The notes beneath the pieces are model-generated. The model was given only the letters and a program-made list of their open reading frames with translations, did no database searches and had not been told where the DNA came from. A DNA stretch of 64,000 nucleotides from Oscillatoriales cyanobacterium (GTDB taxonomy: Bacteria > Cyanobacteriota > Cyanobacteriia > Cyanobacteriales > Laspinemataceae), in NCBI GenBank assembly GCA_011390955.1, contig JAABRM010000012.1, positions 62,001 to 126,000 of the forward strand, written 5' to 3'. The translations under genes and the position numbers were made by a program. Of the stretch, positions 63,959-64,000 are shown in pieces (positions within the stretch are counted from its first letter, which is position 1; the number at the start of each line of letters is the position of its first letter).

Positions 63959-64000
63959 AAATCTTTCCTTTAAAGCTACATTATTGAAAAACCAAATCAT

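Overview
The window is chromosomal DNA of a cyanobacterium, most likely a filamentous, Oscillatoriales-like one. The evidence is the very frequent HIP1 octamer (GCGATCGC), cyanobacterial marker genes (SasA, the ClpR/ClpP3 pair, DUF4079, DUF1997, ComFB family, Ycf39-like SDR), heptanucleotide tandem repeats between genes, and several families of short dispersed palindromes. The genus is not established from the sequence alone. No rRNA, tRNA or CRISPR array was recognised.

Layout. 0-9 kb: the end of a Uma2-family gene, a von Willebrand A protein, the clpR-clpP3 operon, a J-domain/TPR protein, an SGNH hydrolase with six N-terminal repeats, a HEAT-repeat protein and a pentapeptide-repeat protein. 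9-17 kb: a NACHT NTPase (defence-like), a histidine kinase followed by a PhnD-type binding lipoprotein, a lone SsuC/TauC-type permease and an orphan STM4011-type radical SAM protein. 17-29 kb: a 2212-residue multi-PAS hybrid kinase overlapping a REC-kinase gene, a small membrane protein, an AI-2E family protein, a DUF39 homocysteine-synthesis protein and a cyanobacterial protein with a basic tail. 30-53 kb is mostly housekeeping: TPR protein, alpha/beta hydrolase, gcvH, prohibitin-like protein, guaA, cbiD, a GH10-like protein, acyltransferase, ankyrin protein, DUF4079, DUF1997, SDR, GH104 lysozyme-like protein, OppC-type permease, ComFB family, M23 peptidase, Na+/H+ antiporter, sasA and a SanA/YdcF-like protein. 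A tight cluster of four DnaA-box-like 9-mers lies between the prohibitin-like gene and guaA.

53-64 kb is accessory. It holds a two-gene AAA ATPase + RloB module (RloAB/AbiL-like), a glutaminyl cyclase, a DUF433/DUF5615 toxin-antitoxin pair, and a nucleotidyltransferase-like gene lying between two ~138-bp direct repeats. It ends in a minus-strand operon: FxsB-like radical SAM/SPASM enzyme, HExxH putative peptide hydroxylase, GT9-like glycosyltransferase, putative 2OG-Fe(II) oxygenase and a small unknown protein. I read the operon as a RiPP (ribosomally made, modified peptide) locus with an unusual set of tailoring enzymes. Its precursor gene is not in the window and may lie just beyond position 64000. 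No HIP1 site was seen from about 58.8 kb to the end, which suggests acquired DNA.

Between genes, short tandem repeats often occur in complementary pairs that could fold into long hairpins at gene 3' ends. At least three full and two partial copies of a ~120-bp MITE-like element are scattered through the window.
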